Assembly: GCF_029229925.1 (NCBI RefSeq)
Contig: NZ_CP107254.1
Location: forward strand, 1,922,001 to 1,986,000
Origin: Halorhabdus sp. BNX81
GTDB lineage: Archaea > Halobacteriota > Halobacteria > Halobacteriales > Haloarculaceae
DNA length: 64,000 bases
Direction: 5' to 3'
In this document: one piece after another, positions 37,378 through 47,250 of the stretch
How positions within the stretch are numbered: the first letter of the stretch is position 1
Layout: every line of letters begins with the position of its first letter
The notes under the pieces: generated by a model
What the model was told of the DNA's origin: nothing
What the model saw: only the letters and a program-made list of their open reading frames with translations
The model's database searches: none
Translations under genes and position numbers: made by a program

Positions 37378-37833
37378 ATGCCCATCACGATACGCGAGGC
37401 AGCCAGCGAGGACGTCCCCAGTCTGGAGATACTCCGTCGGCAGGCGATCGAGGCGGCGTGCAGCGATGTCTACGACCGGGAGCGCTTTGCTGACCTGGTC
37501 GCGACACCTGACGATCGGCTGCCGATGTGGGTCGAGGGCTCGGGGACGGTGCTGGTGGCGGAGACGTCGATCACGTCTGTCGGCTACGTGGTCGTCGAGG
37601 ACGGGAACGTTCACGGCATATACACCAGTCCGGACTACCGGCGCGAGGGGTTCGCGAGGTCGCTGCTCGAAGCGGCCCAGCGCCATGCTGGTGACCACAA
37701 CTGGTCGCACCTCCGAGCCGTCGCGCCCGAGGTATCAGCCGGGTTCTTCGAGGCCTGTGGATTCACCGCTGTCGGTACCGACGACTGGCACGGCCTTCCG
37801 GGAACAGTCTTTGAGAAACAGATCGAACCGTAA
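37378..37833 (+). CDS. GNAT family N-acetyltransferase
   Basis: The 151-aa protein has the GNAT plan: ITIREAASEDVPSLEILRRQAI at the N-terminus, the central strands ending in VHGIYTSPDYRREGFARSLLEAAQ (acetyl-CoA binding R-x-x-G-x-A pattern), and a C-terminal FFEACGFTAVGTDDW. The substrate cannot be read from the sequence. Confidence 0.85.
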   Translation: MPITIREAASEDVPSLEILRRQAIEAACSDVYDRERFADLVATPDDRLPMWVEGSGTVLVAETSITSVGYVVVEDGNVHGIYTSPDYRREGFARSLLEAAQRHAGDHNWSHLRAVAPEVSAGFFEACGFTAVGTDDWHGLPGTVFEKQIEP

Positions 37834-38056
37834 CTGGAAAGTCGAATCCGGACCGCGGCCGAGGGACAGGGACGATCATTATGTATTCAAATCCGACGCG
37901 AAAGGAATGGACGATCACGTCGCTTTCCCCTGGGAAGCGTGACGAATACCCACTTCCACAGCGGGAGGGACTCCACACGTCCGGGTGGCAGCGAGGGGTG
38001 TGCAATTCCTGCGCGCAACCCCCTGCTTATGCGTGTCCCTGCGAATAGTTCACACG
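37834..38056. other. Intergenic, gltB promoter region
   Basis: The tract contains a TATA-like tgcttatgcg (38028-38037) about 25 bases before gltB ATG 38057. No other feature is seen. Confidence 0.35.
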
Positions 38057-41000
38057 ATGACTGAGACATTCGTGAGCGACCGGGAACGGGGTCTCCATGA
38101 CCGGTCGAGACAGAAGGCAAACTGTGGTGTCGGCGTCCTCGTCGATCTTGACGGCGACGGCGGACACGAACTCGTCGAGGACGGACTCTCGCTGCTCGAG
38201 AACTTAGACCATCGAGGGGCGCGCGGTGCCGAAGAGAACACCGGCGACGGCGCGGGCATTCTCATCCAGAAGCCACACGACTTTTTCGTCGACGAAGTCG
38301 ACGGACTGGGCGGGTTCGATGAATACGGTGTCGGGCAGGTCTTCCTGCCGCGGGATCAGCCGGCCGGCGAACTCCGGGAACTTGTCGAGACTGCCGCAGC
38401 CGACGAGGGCTTCGATGTCGTCGCCTGGCGGGATGTTCCGACGAACAACGACGGGCTAGGGGAGACAGCACTGGCGACGGAACCCGACGTCGCCCAGTTC
38501 TTCGTCAAACCGCAAGCCGACGTCAGTCCCGAGGAACTCGACACGGGGCTGTACGTCCTCCGGAACGTCATCGAGAGCCGTGTCGAAGCCCAGGAACCGA
38601 TGGGTAGCGAGCGGTTCTACATCTGCTCGCTCGACCGCCGGAAAGTCGTCTACAAGGGGCTTCTGACAAACGGCCAGGTCCGAACCTATTACGAGGACCT
38701 CGGCGACGACCGCGTCGAGACGAGTCTGGTGTTCGTCCACTCGCGATTCTCGACGAACACCCTTGGCGCGTGGGAACTCGCTCACCCCTACCGGAACATG
38801 ATCCACAACGGCGAGATCAACACCCTCCGGGGCAACCTCAACTGGATGCACGCCCGGGAAGCAGACCTCCAGAGCGATATTTTCGGCAGCGATCTGGAGA
38901 AACTCAAGCCGATCACCGAAGAGGGCCAAAGCGACACAGCCGTTGTCGACAACGTCCTCGAACTGCTCGTCGAGGGCGGGCGATCGCTGCCCCACGCGTT
39001 GCGGATGCTCGTCCCCGAGGCCTGGGAGGGCAACGACCGACTCGAAGATGCCCGCCGGGAGTTTTACCAATACCACTCGACGATCAACGAACCCTGGGAC
39101 GGCCCCGCACTCATCGCCTACACCGATGGCTACGACGTCGGTGCGATCCTCGACCGCAATGGGCTACGCCCGGCCCGGTATCTCGTCACCGAGGACGACC
39201 GGCTTATCATGGCCAGCGAGACCGGCGCGCTCGAAGTCGACGCCGCGAACGTCAAACGAACCGACCGTCTGGAACCGGGCCAGATGTTCTACGTCGACGG
39301 TGACGCCGGCCGGATCGTTCCCGACGACGAGATCTTCGACCGTCTCACCGACGAGAAGTACGGCGAGTGGCTCGACGAGAACCGGGTGACGCTTGAGGCC
39401 GTCGAGGAGGCCGTCGCCGAGACGCCGACCTACGTCGAGCAGGATATTTCGAAATACCAGCGGGCGTTCGGGTACACCCTCGATCACGTCGAGCGCCTCA
39501 TCGAACCGATGGCCGACGAGGGGAAAGACCCCATCGGCGCGATGGGCAACGACACGCCGCTGTCGGTCCTGTCGAGCCGGAACAAGACGCTGTTTACCTA
39601 CTTCAAGCAGCTGTTCGCCCAGGTGTCGAACCCGCCGATCGACTACATTCGCGAGGAGACAGTGACCTCCCTGGAGCAACACCTCGGCCGCCAGAACAAC
39701 CTCCTCGGGGAGACAGCCGAACACTGCCGACAGCTCGGGTTGGATTCGCCGATCCTCACGCGCGCCCAGCAAGCCAAGATCAGCGCGATCGAGACAAACG
39801 GCATCCGCTCGGCGACTGTCGACATCACGTACGATCCCGAAACCACGTCGCTTGCGGCCGCGGTCGAGCGCGTCCGTCGGGAAGCCGTCGACGCTATCGA
39901 AGACGGCGCGGAGATCGTGGTGCTCTCTGACACGGCAACGGGCCCCGACAGGGTACCGATCCCGAGCCTGCTCGCGGTCGGCGGCGTCCACCATCACCTC
40001 GTCCGTGAGGGGCTGCGGACCCACGCCGGGATCGTCGTCGAGAGCGGCCAGCCAAACGCCGTCCATCACTTCGCGACACTCGTCGGGTACGGTGCGGACG
40101 CGATCACCCCGTATCTCGCCTACGAAACCATCGAAGAGCAGGTCTACGAGGGCGTCATCGACGTCGACCGGGAGGCGGCACTCGCCCAGTACCGCCACGC
40201 CGTCGAGGACGGCCTCCAGAAGGTGATGGCCAAGATGGGCATCTCGACCTTAGAGAGTTACAAGGGCGCACAGATCTTCGAGGCTGTCGGCCTCGCCTCG
40301 GACTTCGTCGAAGAGTATTTCGAAGGCACGGAAAACCGGACCGAGGGGATCGGCGTCGAACAACTCGAGGCCGACGTCCTCGACCGTCACGAGAACGGCT
40401 TCGAGGAGTCGGTCGCGGGCAACCTCGATCTCGATCAGGGTGGGGAGTTCTACTGGCGACGTGACGGCGAGTTCCACCAGTGGAACCCGAGCACCATCGG
40501 CAAGCTCCAGCACGCCACCAATCACGGCGATTACGAGGCCTACGAGGAGTTCGCCGAGATGATCAACGATCAGACCGAGCGCCTCCAGACTCTCCGGGGA
40601 CTCCTGGAGTTCGACACCGAGGATCGGGAGTCGATCCCGCTCGAAGACGTCCAGCCCGTCGAGGAGATCACCCAGCGGTTTTTCAGCTCCTCGATGTCGT
40701 TCGGGTCGATATCACCAGAAGCCCACGAGACCCTCGCCGAGGGGATGAACCGCGTCGGTGGGTTCGCATCGACGGGCGAGGGCGGCGAACCGACCGAGCG
40801 CTTCGGCACCGTCCGGGAATGTGCCGACAAGCAGGTCGCCTCCGCCCGCTTCGGCGTCACGTCGAACTACCTCGCCAACGCCGACCATCTGGAGATCAAG
40901 ATGGCACAGGGCTCAAAGCCCGGCGAGGGCGGGCACCTGCCCGGCGAGAAGGTCAACGAGTTGATCGCCGAGACGCGCTCGACGACCCCCGGTGTCCCCC

Positions 41001-42589
41001 TGATCAGCCCGCCGCCCCACCACGACATCTACTCGATCGAGGACCTCGCCCAGCTCATCCACGACCTCAAGTGCTCGAACACGGACGCCGACGTCCACGT
41101 CAAGCTTGTCAGCGAGGCCGGGGTCGGCGTCATCGCCGCCGGCGTCTCGAAGGCCAAGGCCGACGCCGTCCTCATCTCGGGCCACGACGGCGGGACCGGC
41201 GCGTCGCCGAAGACGTCGATCAAACACGCCGGTCTCCCGTGGGAACTCGGGATCTCGGAAGCCAACCAGGTCCTGCTCGAAAACGACCTCCGATCGCGGA
41301 TCCGGGTCCGCGTCGACGGCGGGCTCAAGACCGGTCGTGACGTCGCGATGGCCGCGCTGCTTGGCGCAGAGGAGTACGGCTTCGGGACCGCGCCGCTGAT
41401 CACCTGTGGCTGTATCATGCTGCGGAAATGCCACTGCAACACCTGTTCGGTCGGCGTCGCGACCCAGGACGAGGAGCTCCGCGAGAAGTTCCCCGGCGAC
41501 CCCGAATTTGTCGCCAACTACATGCGCTTTATCGCCCGGGAAGTCCGGGAGATCATGGCGGAACTGGGCGTCGAGCGGATGGACGAACTGATCGGCCGGA
41601 CGGACTTGCTTGCCCAGAAGGACGTCGACCATCCGCGTGCGGAACACATGGATCTCTCGGAACTCCTCTGGCGGCCGGACACCGACGAAGACCCGGTCAA
41701 GACCCGCGAGCAGAACCACAAACTCGACGAAAAGGTCGACTACGAGTTCATCGAGGCGGCCGAGCCAGCCATCGAGCGCGGCGAGGACGTCGAGATCGAA
41801 GCCCGGGTCGGTAACGAAGCCCGGACCGTCGGGACGATCCTGAGTTCCGATATCTCGAAGGCCCACGGCGAGGACGGACTCGACGACGACACGATCACGC
41901 TGGATCTGGAGGGGACGGGCGGCCAGAGTCTCGGTGCCTTCCTCGCCAGCGGCGTGACTCTCACGTTGACCGGCGACACCAACGACTACGCCGGCAAGGG
42001 GCTCTCGGGCGGGAAGTTGATCGTCGAGACGCCCGCCGAAGCCGGCTACGAGGCGAGCGAGAACGTCGTCACCGGCAACGTCGCCCTCTATGGCGCGACC
42101 GACGGCGAGGCCTATTTCAACGGCCGAGCCGGCGAACGCTTTGCCGTCCGCAACTCCGGCGTCAAGACCGTCGTCGAGGGTGTCGGCGACCACGGGTGTG
42201 AGTACATGACCGGCGGCATCGCCGTCATCCTCGGCGAGACGGGCAAGAACTTCGGGGCCGGCATGTCCGGCGGCGAGGCGTACGTCCTCGACGAGGCCGG
42301 CGACTTCGAGGAGCGAGTCAACACGGAGATGGTCCACCTCGAAACGCTGGAGGAGCGCGACCGACGGATGATCCGTCGGCTGGTCGAGAACCACGCCCGC
42401 TATACCGACAGCGATCGAGCCGACGAGATCCTCGAGAACTGGGACACCTACGTCGAGCAGTTCGTGAAAGTGATGCCCGACGCCTACGCCGCGGTCGTCG
42501 AGCAGCGCCTGGCCGAGGGCGAGGACATCCGCGCGTCGCCCCCGCCAAAGCCGACCACGACGACGTTTCCAACGGAGGGTGACGACTGA
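38057..42589 (+). CDS. gltB: Glutamate synthase large subunit
   Basis: GltB transfers the glutamine amide to 2-oxoglutarate. The 1510-aa protein starts at ATG 38057. The class II amidotransferase nucleophile is Cys23 in KANCGVGV, so a 22-residue propeptide should be removed. Next come the FMN barrel with the 3Fe-4S cluster cysteines in CGCIMLRKCHCNTCSVG and the C-terminal beta-helix (GGKLIVETPAEAGYEASENVVTGN region). gltD follows with a one-base overlap. Confidence 0.96.
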   Translation: MTETFVSDRERGLHDRSRQKANCGVGVLVDLDGDGGHELVEDGLSLLENLDHRGARGAEENTGDGAGILIQKPHDFFVDEVDGLGGFDEYGVGQVFLPRDQPAGELRELVETAAADEGFDVVAWRDVPTNNDGLGETALATEPDVAQFFVKPQADVSPEELDTGLYVLRNVIESRVEAQEPMGSERFYICSLDRRKVVYKGLLTNGQVRTYYEDLGDDRVETSLVFVHSRFSTNTLGAWELAHPYRNMIHNGEINTLRGNLNWMHAREADLQSDIFGSDLEKLKPITEEGQSDTAVVDNVLELLVEGGRSLPHALRMLVPEAWEGNDRLEDARREFYQYHSTINEPWDGPALIAYTDGYDVGAILDRNGLRPARYLVTEDDRLIMASETGALEVDAANVKRTDRLEPGQMFYVDGDAGRIVPDDEIFDRLTDEKYGEWLDENRVTLEAVEEAVAETPTYVEQDISKYQRAFGYTLDHVERLIEPMADEGKDPIGAMGNDTPLSVLSSRNKTLFTYFKQLFAQVSNPPIDYIREETVTSLEQHLGRQNNLLGETAEHCRQLGLDSPILTRAQQAKISAIETNGIRSATVDITYDPETTSLAAAVERVRREAVDAIEDGAEIVVLSDTATGPDRVPIPSLLAVGGVHHHLVREGLRTHAGIVVESGQPNAVHHFATLVGYGADAITPYLAYETIEEQVYEGVIDVDREAALAQYRHAVEDGLQKVMAKMGISTLESYKGAQIFEAVGLASDFVEEYFEGTENRTEGIGVEQLEADVLDRHENGFEESVAGNLDLDQGGEFYWRRDGEFHQWNPSTIGKLQHATNHGDYEAYEEFAEMINDQTERLQTLRGLLEFDTEDRESIPLEDVQPVEEITQRFFSSSMSFGSISPEAHETLAEGMNRVGGFASTGEGGEPTERFGTVRECADKQVASARFGVTSNYLANADHLEIKMAQGSKPGEGGHLPGEKVNELIAETRSTTPGVPLISPPPHHDIYSIEDLAQLIHDLKCSNTDADVHVKLVSEAGVGVIAAGVSKAKADAVLISGHDGGTGASPKTSIKHAGLPWELGISEANQVLLENDLRSRIRVRVDGGLKTGRDVAMAALLGAEEYGFGTAPLITCGCIMLRKCHCNTCSVGVATQDEELREKFPGDPEFVANYMRFIAREVREIMAELGVERMDELIGRTDLLAQKDVDHPRAEHMDLSELLWRPDTDEDPVKTREQNHKLDEKVDYEFIEAAEPAIERGEDVEIEARVGNEARTVGTILSSDISKAHGEDGLDDDTITLDLEGTGGQSLGAFLASGVTLTLTGDTNDYAGKGLSGGKLIVETPAEAGYEASENVVTGNVALYGATDGEAYFNGRAGERFAVRNSGVKTVVEGVGDHGCEYMTGGIAVILGETGKNFGAGMSGGEAYVLDEAGDFEERVNTEMVHLETLEERDRRMIRRLVENHARYTDSDRADEILENWDTYVEQFVKVMPDAYAAVVEQRLAEGEDIRASPPPKPTTTTFPTEGDD

Positions 42590-44067
42590 TGACCGAACGC
42601 CACCCCGGCGGCTACCGACAGCACCGTCGTCGCCCGATCGGCAAGCGCGATCCCGACGAGCGGAAAGACGATTACGACGAAGTCTGGGCCGAGAAGTGGG
42701 ACGACGAGCACCTCGCTGAACAGGGCGAGCGCTGCATGGATTGTGGGACGCCGACCTGCATGGGTGGGTGTCCGATCGGCAACATCATCCCCGACTGGAA
42801 CGACCTGGTCCACCGTGACGACTGGAAACGCGCCCTCGAACGTCTCCACGCGACCAACAACTTCCCGGAGTTTACGGGCTACAACTGCCCCGCACCGTGT
42901 GAGAACTCCTGCGTGCTCGCGTACAACGACGACCCGGTGACGATCAAGTCGATCGAGCGAGCGATCGCCGACCGCGGCTGGGAGGAGGGCTGGATCCAGC
43001 CCGAACCGCCCGAACAGCGCACCGACTACGAGGTCGCGATCGTCGGGTCGGGGCCGGCGGGACTGTCCGCGGCCCAGCAGCTGAATCGGGCCGGCCACCA
43101 CGTGACCGTCTTCGAACGGGCCGACGAGATCGGCGGGCTGATGCGCTATGGCATCCCCGACCAGAAGTTCGCCAAGGATCGCGTCGAGCGGCGGGTCGAC
43201 CAGCTCCGCGAGGAAGGCATTACCTTCGAGACGAACGCCGAAATCGGCGGGAACGTTCCCGTCGAGCGGATCGAAGACGGATTCGACGCTTCTGTCATCG
43301 CCGTCGGGGCACAGAAGCCCATCGACCTCGATCTGCCGGGTCGTGAGCTCGACGGTATCCACTTCGCGATGGACTATCTGACCCAGCAAAACCGTCGCAA
43401 CGCCCGCAAGGACGTCCCCGGCCCCGACATCGATGCCGAAGGGAAAAACGTGGTCGTGCTGGGCGGCGGCGACACCGGCGCGGACTGCGTGGCAACGGCC
43501 CACCGGCAAGGGGCCGAGCAGGTCGTCCAGATCGAACTCCTGCCCAAGCCCCCGGTCGAGCGCCCGCCGGGCAACCCCTGGCCCGACCAGCCCCAAACAT
43601 ACAAAAAGACCTACGCTCAGGAGGAAGGAGCGATCGAGGAGTACAACGTCGACACCAACGCCTTCGTCGACACCGACGGCGACGGCGTCGTCGACACCCT
43701 GGAAGCGGACCGGGTCATCTGGGAGGAGGGCGGCGAGGGCCCGCCCGAGAAGAAAGTCAGCGAGTCGAACCTGGAGATCCCGGCGGATCTCGTCATCCTC
43801 GCGATCGGCTTCGAAGCGCCCGAGTCGAGTCCCTTCGAGCCCCTCGGCGTCGAAGTCGAGGAAGACGGCACGCTTGCGACTGATGAGGACATGATGACGA
43901 CCGCCGACGGCGTCTTTGCTGCCGGCGACGCCGAACGTGGCCCGTCGCTGATCGTCTGGGCCATCGGCAGCGGTCGCGACGTTGCACGCCACGTCGACCT
44001 GCATCTCACCGGCGAGACCGATCTCCCGCCAAGCCTGGAGACGCCCAACGAGCCGCTGGTGCAGTAG
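42589..44067 (+). CDS. gltD: Glutamate synthase small subunit
   Basis: GltD passes electrons from NADPH through FAD and two 4Fe-4S clusters to GltB. The 492-aa protein has the N-terminal ferredoxin-like cysteines in CMDCGTPTCMGGCPIGN and CPAPCENSC, an FAD motif VGSGPAGLSAAQQLNRAG near residue 150, and a second nucleotide motif VVVLGGGDTGADCV. It is co-transcribed with gltB. Confidence 0.96.
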   Translation: MTERHPGGYRQHRRRPIGKRDPDERKDDYDEVWAEKWDDEHLAEQGERCMDCGTPTCMGGCPIGNIIPDWNDLVHRDDWKRALERLHATNNFPEFTGYNCPAPCENSCVLAYNDDPVTIKSIERAIADRGWEEGWIQPEPPEQRTDYEVAIVGSGPAGLSAAQQLNRAGHHVTVFERADEIGGLMRYGIPDQKFAKDRVERRVDQLREEGITFETNAEIGGNVPVERIEDGFDASVIAVGAQKPIDLDLPGRELDGIHFAMDYLTQQNRRNARKDVPGPDIDAEGKNVVVLGGGDTGADCVATAHRQGAEQVVQIELLPKPPVERPPGNPWPDQPQTYKKTYAQEEGAIEEYNVDTNAFVDTDGDGVVDTLEADRVIWEEGGEGPPEKKVSESNLEIPADLVILAIGFEAPESSPFEPLGVEVEEDGTLATDEDMMTTADGVFAAGDAERGPSLIVWAIGSGRDVARHVDLHLTGETDLPPSLETPNEPLVQ

Positions 44068-44175
44068 GTGACGGCGATCTGACCAAGGCGACGGATTCCA
44101 CAGGGAGGTCGTCTCGATCTCGAGTCCCACCATCCAGAGCAACATTTAACTCCCGTCTGGTGGTCATGGAGTGCC

Positions 44176-44931
44176 ATGGGAGACGACAACCCCCAGCAGG
44201 CGATGACCGACGCCGAGCGCGAGGAGATCCTCGAACTGTACGACGGGCTTCGCGTCGCTGACGTCACCGACGGCCTGGACTATCACGGCTTTCACAATCA
44301 GAACCGCGTCTCGAACGACATCGGGCCGCTGTATCGCGACGTCGAGGACTTTTCCCACCAGATCACCGGGTTCGCGTACACGGCCCGGTATCTCCCGACC
44401 AACGAGCGCCGCGACCTGCCCCACTACGAGGAACTCGACTTCCAGACCTCTCATCACGAATGGGCTGGCGAGTGGTGGACCGACAAGTCCCCCGACCCCG
44501 ACACCGACGCGATGCGCGAGGGCGATATCCTCGTCGCGGAGGCTCACGACATGGAAGTCGGCATCTTCGGGTCGTTCAACCTGTTGACGTTCCTCAACGA
44601 GGGCGTCCGTGGGCTGGTGACCGACGGCGGCCCCCGGGATACTGACGAGGTCATCAAGGAGGGTATCCCCGTCTACAGCAAGGAAGTCAACAAGACGATC
44701 CCGCCCGGGCGGGCCGAACTCGCCGAGGAAGGCGTCCCGGTCAACATCAGCGGGTGCCAGATCCGGCCCGGCGACGTCGTGGTCGCCGACGGCGACGGCG
44801 TCGTTACGGTGCCGATCGAACACGCCCGCACGGTCGCCGAGACCGCTCACGAGGTCCTCGAAAACGACCAGGACAACCGCCGGGAGTACTACGATAAGGT
44901 CGGCCTCGAACACGACTTCACGCTTGAGTGA
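44176..44931 (+). CDS. RraA-family protein
   Basis: The 251-aa protein carries the RraA/HMG-aldolase pattern: RVADVTDGLDYHG near residue 25, GLVTDGGPRDTDEVIKEGIPVYSK with the conserved G-x-x-D/R catalytic region, and ISGCQIRPGDVVVADGDGVVTVP. RraA members include 4-hydroxy-4-methyl-2-oxoglutarate aldolases and RNase E regulators; the latter target is absent in archaea. The exact reaction is not known. Confidence 0.85.
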   Translation: MGDDNPQQAMTDAEREEILELYDGLRVADVTDGLDYHGFHNQNRVSNDIGPLYRDVEDFSHQITGFAYTARYLPTNERRDLPHYEELDFQTSHHEWAGEWWTDKSPDPDTDAMREGDILVAEAHDMEVGIFGSFNLLTFLNEGVRGLVTDGGPRDTDEVIKEGIPVYSKEVNKTIPPGRAELAEEGVPVNISGCQIRPGDVVVADGDGVVTVPIEHARTVAETAHEVLENDQDNRREYYDKVGLEHDFTLE

Positions 44932-45023
44932 CGCCTCTCTGCCCGGCTAAAGAGACCTAATTGCATCGCTGACCCGGTCGCAATCGGAATACAACGCAGC
45001 GATCGAATGCCTCGGCCTCCCGG

Positions 45024-45449
45024 TCACTTCGGCCACTCCCCCCGTGGACTATCGGCCACAGACGGATCCTCGTCTTGGTGTATACCTACATTTGTGAGAT
45101 ACGTTATAAATGTCCAGATCAAATAGGCGATCATCGTAAGCTGGGCCACGATAGCGACATCGATTATCGTGACCGCTCCGATCGTGATCGCACCCAGGGC
45201 GGCCCCGAGGGCTATCGCGACCATCGGGCGGAGGTACTGACCACTGGCTACCCCCATGCCCGCGACGACAGCGAGCGCCAGTGCAAACGCGCCAGTCCCG
45301 AGACGACCGGTTTGAATCCCGCTGACACTGGACACTGGAACGATAGTAAGAACGCCGAGGCTACACCCAGTGAGAAAGAGGATGCGGGGGGCAATCCGGA
45401 GGGCAGCGGCAAGCGGTTGATCGGAGGGCAGGTATTGGTTGTTATTCAT
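45024..45449 (-). CDS. Hypothetical integral membrane protein
   Basis: The 141-aa protein has four hydrophobic segments (for example IAPRILFLTGCSLGVLTIV and PMVAIALGAALGAITIGAV) and a polar C-terminal tail of about 20 residues. I do not recognise a family. Codon use is less GC-rich than in neighbours. Confidence 0.6.
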   Translation of the reverse strand: MNNNQYLPSDQPLAAALRIAPRILFLTGCSLGVLTIVPVSSVSGIQTGRLGTGAFALALAVVAGMGVASGQYLRPMVAIALGAALGAITIGAVTIIDVAIVAQLTMIAYLIWTFITYLTNVGIHQDEDPSVADSPRGEWPK

Positions 45450-45574
45450 ACAGTTCCGGCGATGGATCCCTCACCATTTAGTAGTTGTTCATCTGCCAAG
45501 AACGGGGTGTGGATGGGACCGTCGCTGTGGGACGATATCGTCAGTCGTTCCCAATTCCAGGTCGATCGCGTCTC

Positions 45575-46027
45575 TTATTGTTGCTGCAACATCGGGATGT
45601 CCATCTGTTCCGGCCGGCGAGTCAGCTCGAGCCCTTCGATCGGCTGGATGACGATCTCCATCAGCGCGTGGACGATTGAGTCGGGTTCGAGGTGGCCCGC
45701 CAGCATTTTGTCGCGCTCGGCGTCGAACGCTGTGATGTGGAGATGTGGTTCGCCGTCGGCGATCGCCCCCTGGAGCGAGCCGACTTCCCAGGCCGCCTCT
45801 TCTTTGATGTACTCGTCTATTTCCTCGTCCTCGTCGGGGAAGTCCGGGAACGAATCGTACCCCGAGACGTAGTGGATGTGCAACTGCGTCAGCGACCCGA
45901 TCCCGGAGGCGACGTAGCCGGTGTCGATGTCGTGTTCGTCGATGGCCGTCTCGATCGACTCCAGGGCCTTATCGCCCGGTTCGAGCTGTACGACCACTTC
46001 GCCATTGTCGCCTTCGAAGGTGCGCAT
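45575..46027 (-). CDS. PPC/DUF296 domain protein
   Basis: The 150-aa protein starts MRTFEGDNGEVVVQLEPGD and has the PPC core with IGSLTQLHIHYVSG and the conserved HLHITAFDAERDKMLAGHL. The fold forms trimers; plant AHL homologues bind DNA, while archaeal and bacterial members are of unknown role. ATG 46027 is supported by homology; the longer frame from 46216 is not. Confidence 0.85.
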   Translation of the reverse strand: MRTFEGDNGEVVVQLEPGDKALESIETAIDEHDIDTGYVASGIGSLTQLHIHYVSGYDSFPDFPDEDEEIDEYIKEEAAWEVGSLQGAIADGEPHLHITAFDAERDKMLAGHLEPDSIVHALMEIVIQPIEGLELTRRPEQMDIPMLQQQ

Positions 46028-46203
46028 CAGCCGGCCGTTCGCCGCCACAGATAAAAAGCGATGTGGTGGCTCGTAACGAGGCACACTCGCCGGACGGCAG
46101 TGCCTACCCGGTCGCGCCCACGAAACGGGACGCCGCCGACTCGCGTTCCCAAGCCGACGGTCGCCAGCGACACGCGTTTGTCCACGCCGCCCCAGACGAC
46201 GCC

Positions 46204-47181
46204 ATGGATCAAGCACTCGTCATCGGCGGGACACGCTTCATCGGCCGACACACCGTCGAGGAATTCCTCGAACACGAGTATGACATCGCGATATTCAATC
46301 GGGGGAATCACGACAACCCCTTCGACGCAAACGACCGCGTCGAACACGTCCAGGGCGACCGGACGGACGATGCGGCGCTCGAAGCGGCACGCGAAGCGGT
46401 CGACCCAGACATCGTGATCGACTGCGTGGCGTATCACCCGCGGGACGTCCGGATTGCGACCGACGTGTTCGCCGACGTCAAAGCGTACGTCTCCGTCTCC
46501 AGCGGCGCGTCCTACGGTAACGAGGAGGTTCCCAAGCGAGAGGACGAGACGCTCTTAGAGCCCTGGCCGGGGGCGGACAGCGACGAGTCCGCCCAGACCT
46601 ATGGCAAACGCAAAGCCGAGGGCGACAGGGCGGTCTTCGCCGCTGCTGAGGACGGTGTCAACGCAATGGCCGTCCGGCCGACGGTCGTCTACGGGCCACA
46701 CGACTACACCGAGCGCTTCGATTACTGGCTCCACCGGATCGACACGTACGACCGGGTCGTCGTGCCGGGCGACGGCCTCAGCCTCTGGCAACTCGCCTAC
46801 GTCGAGGATGTCGCGAGTGCGCTACGGATCGTCGCCGAGCGTGGCGAGGCCGGGGAGGCGTACAACGTTGGGGATCGGGACGCGCCCACGTTGGGCGAGT
46901 GGGTCGAACTGATCGCCGATGCGATGGATCGGCCAGTCCATGCGGTCGGGGCGAGCGCGAACGAACTCGCCGCGGCTGTCCTCGCGCCCGAGGACTTCCC
47001 ACTGTATCGCGACCAGCCGCATCTCCTCTCGACAGCGAAACTCCACGATCTCGGGTGGGAGTCGACGCCACACGAGGAGGCCCTGGGAGCTACCGTCGAG
47101 GAACACCGCACGAGCGACCGCACTGGCACCGACGAGGGACCGGATCGCGAGCGTACGGAAGTTCTCCTCGATCGGATGTGA
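46204..47181 (+). CDS. NAD-dependent epimerase/dehydratase family protein
   Basis: The 325-aa extended short-chain dehydrogenase has LVIGGTRFIGRHTV at the N-terminus (NAD site), the SSGASYG strand and the catalytic YGKRK (Y-x-x-x-K). The C-terminal substrate domain contains RPTVVYGPHDYTERF. The set GGTRFIG plus PHDYTERF is that of the nucleoside-diphosphate-sugar epimerase branch related to chloroplast RNA-binding proteins; no specific sugar is implied. Confidence 0.86.
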   Translation: MDQALVIGGTRFIGRHTVEEFLEHEYDIAIFNRGNHDNPFDANDRVEHVQGDRTDDAALEAAREAVDPDIVIDCVAYHPRDVRIATDVFADVKAYVSVSSGASYGNEEVPKREDETLLEPWPGADSDESAQTYGKRKAEGDRAVFAAAEDGVNAMAVRPTVVYGPHDYTERFDYWLHRIDTYDRVVVPGDGLSLWQLAYVEDVASALRIVAERGEAGEAYNVGDRDAPTLGEWVELIADAMDRPVHAVGASANELAAAVLAPEDFPLYRDQPHLLSTAKLHDLGWESTPHEEALGATVEEHRTSDRTGTDEGPDRERTEVLLDRM

Positions 47182-47250
47182 CACGGTCGAAGGCGCCACT
47201 GAGATCATCGAACCGATATCGTCTTTCCGCAGTGCCCCTGAGTAGGCCTG

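Noticed and set aside
42484-44145. A 553-codon minus-strand frame opposite gltD
   Set aside because: It is an antisense shadow of gltD with a low-complexity composition.
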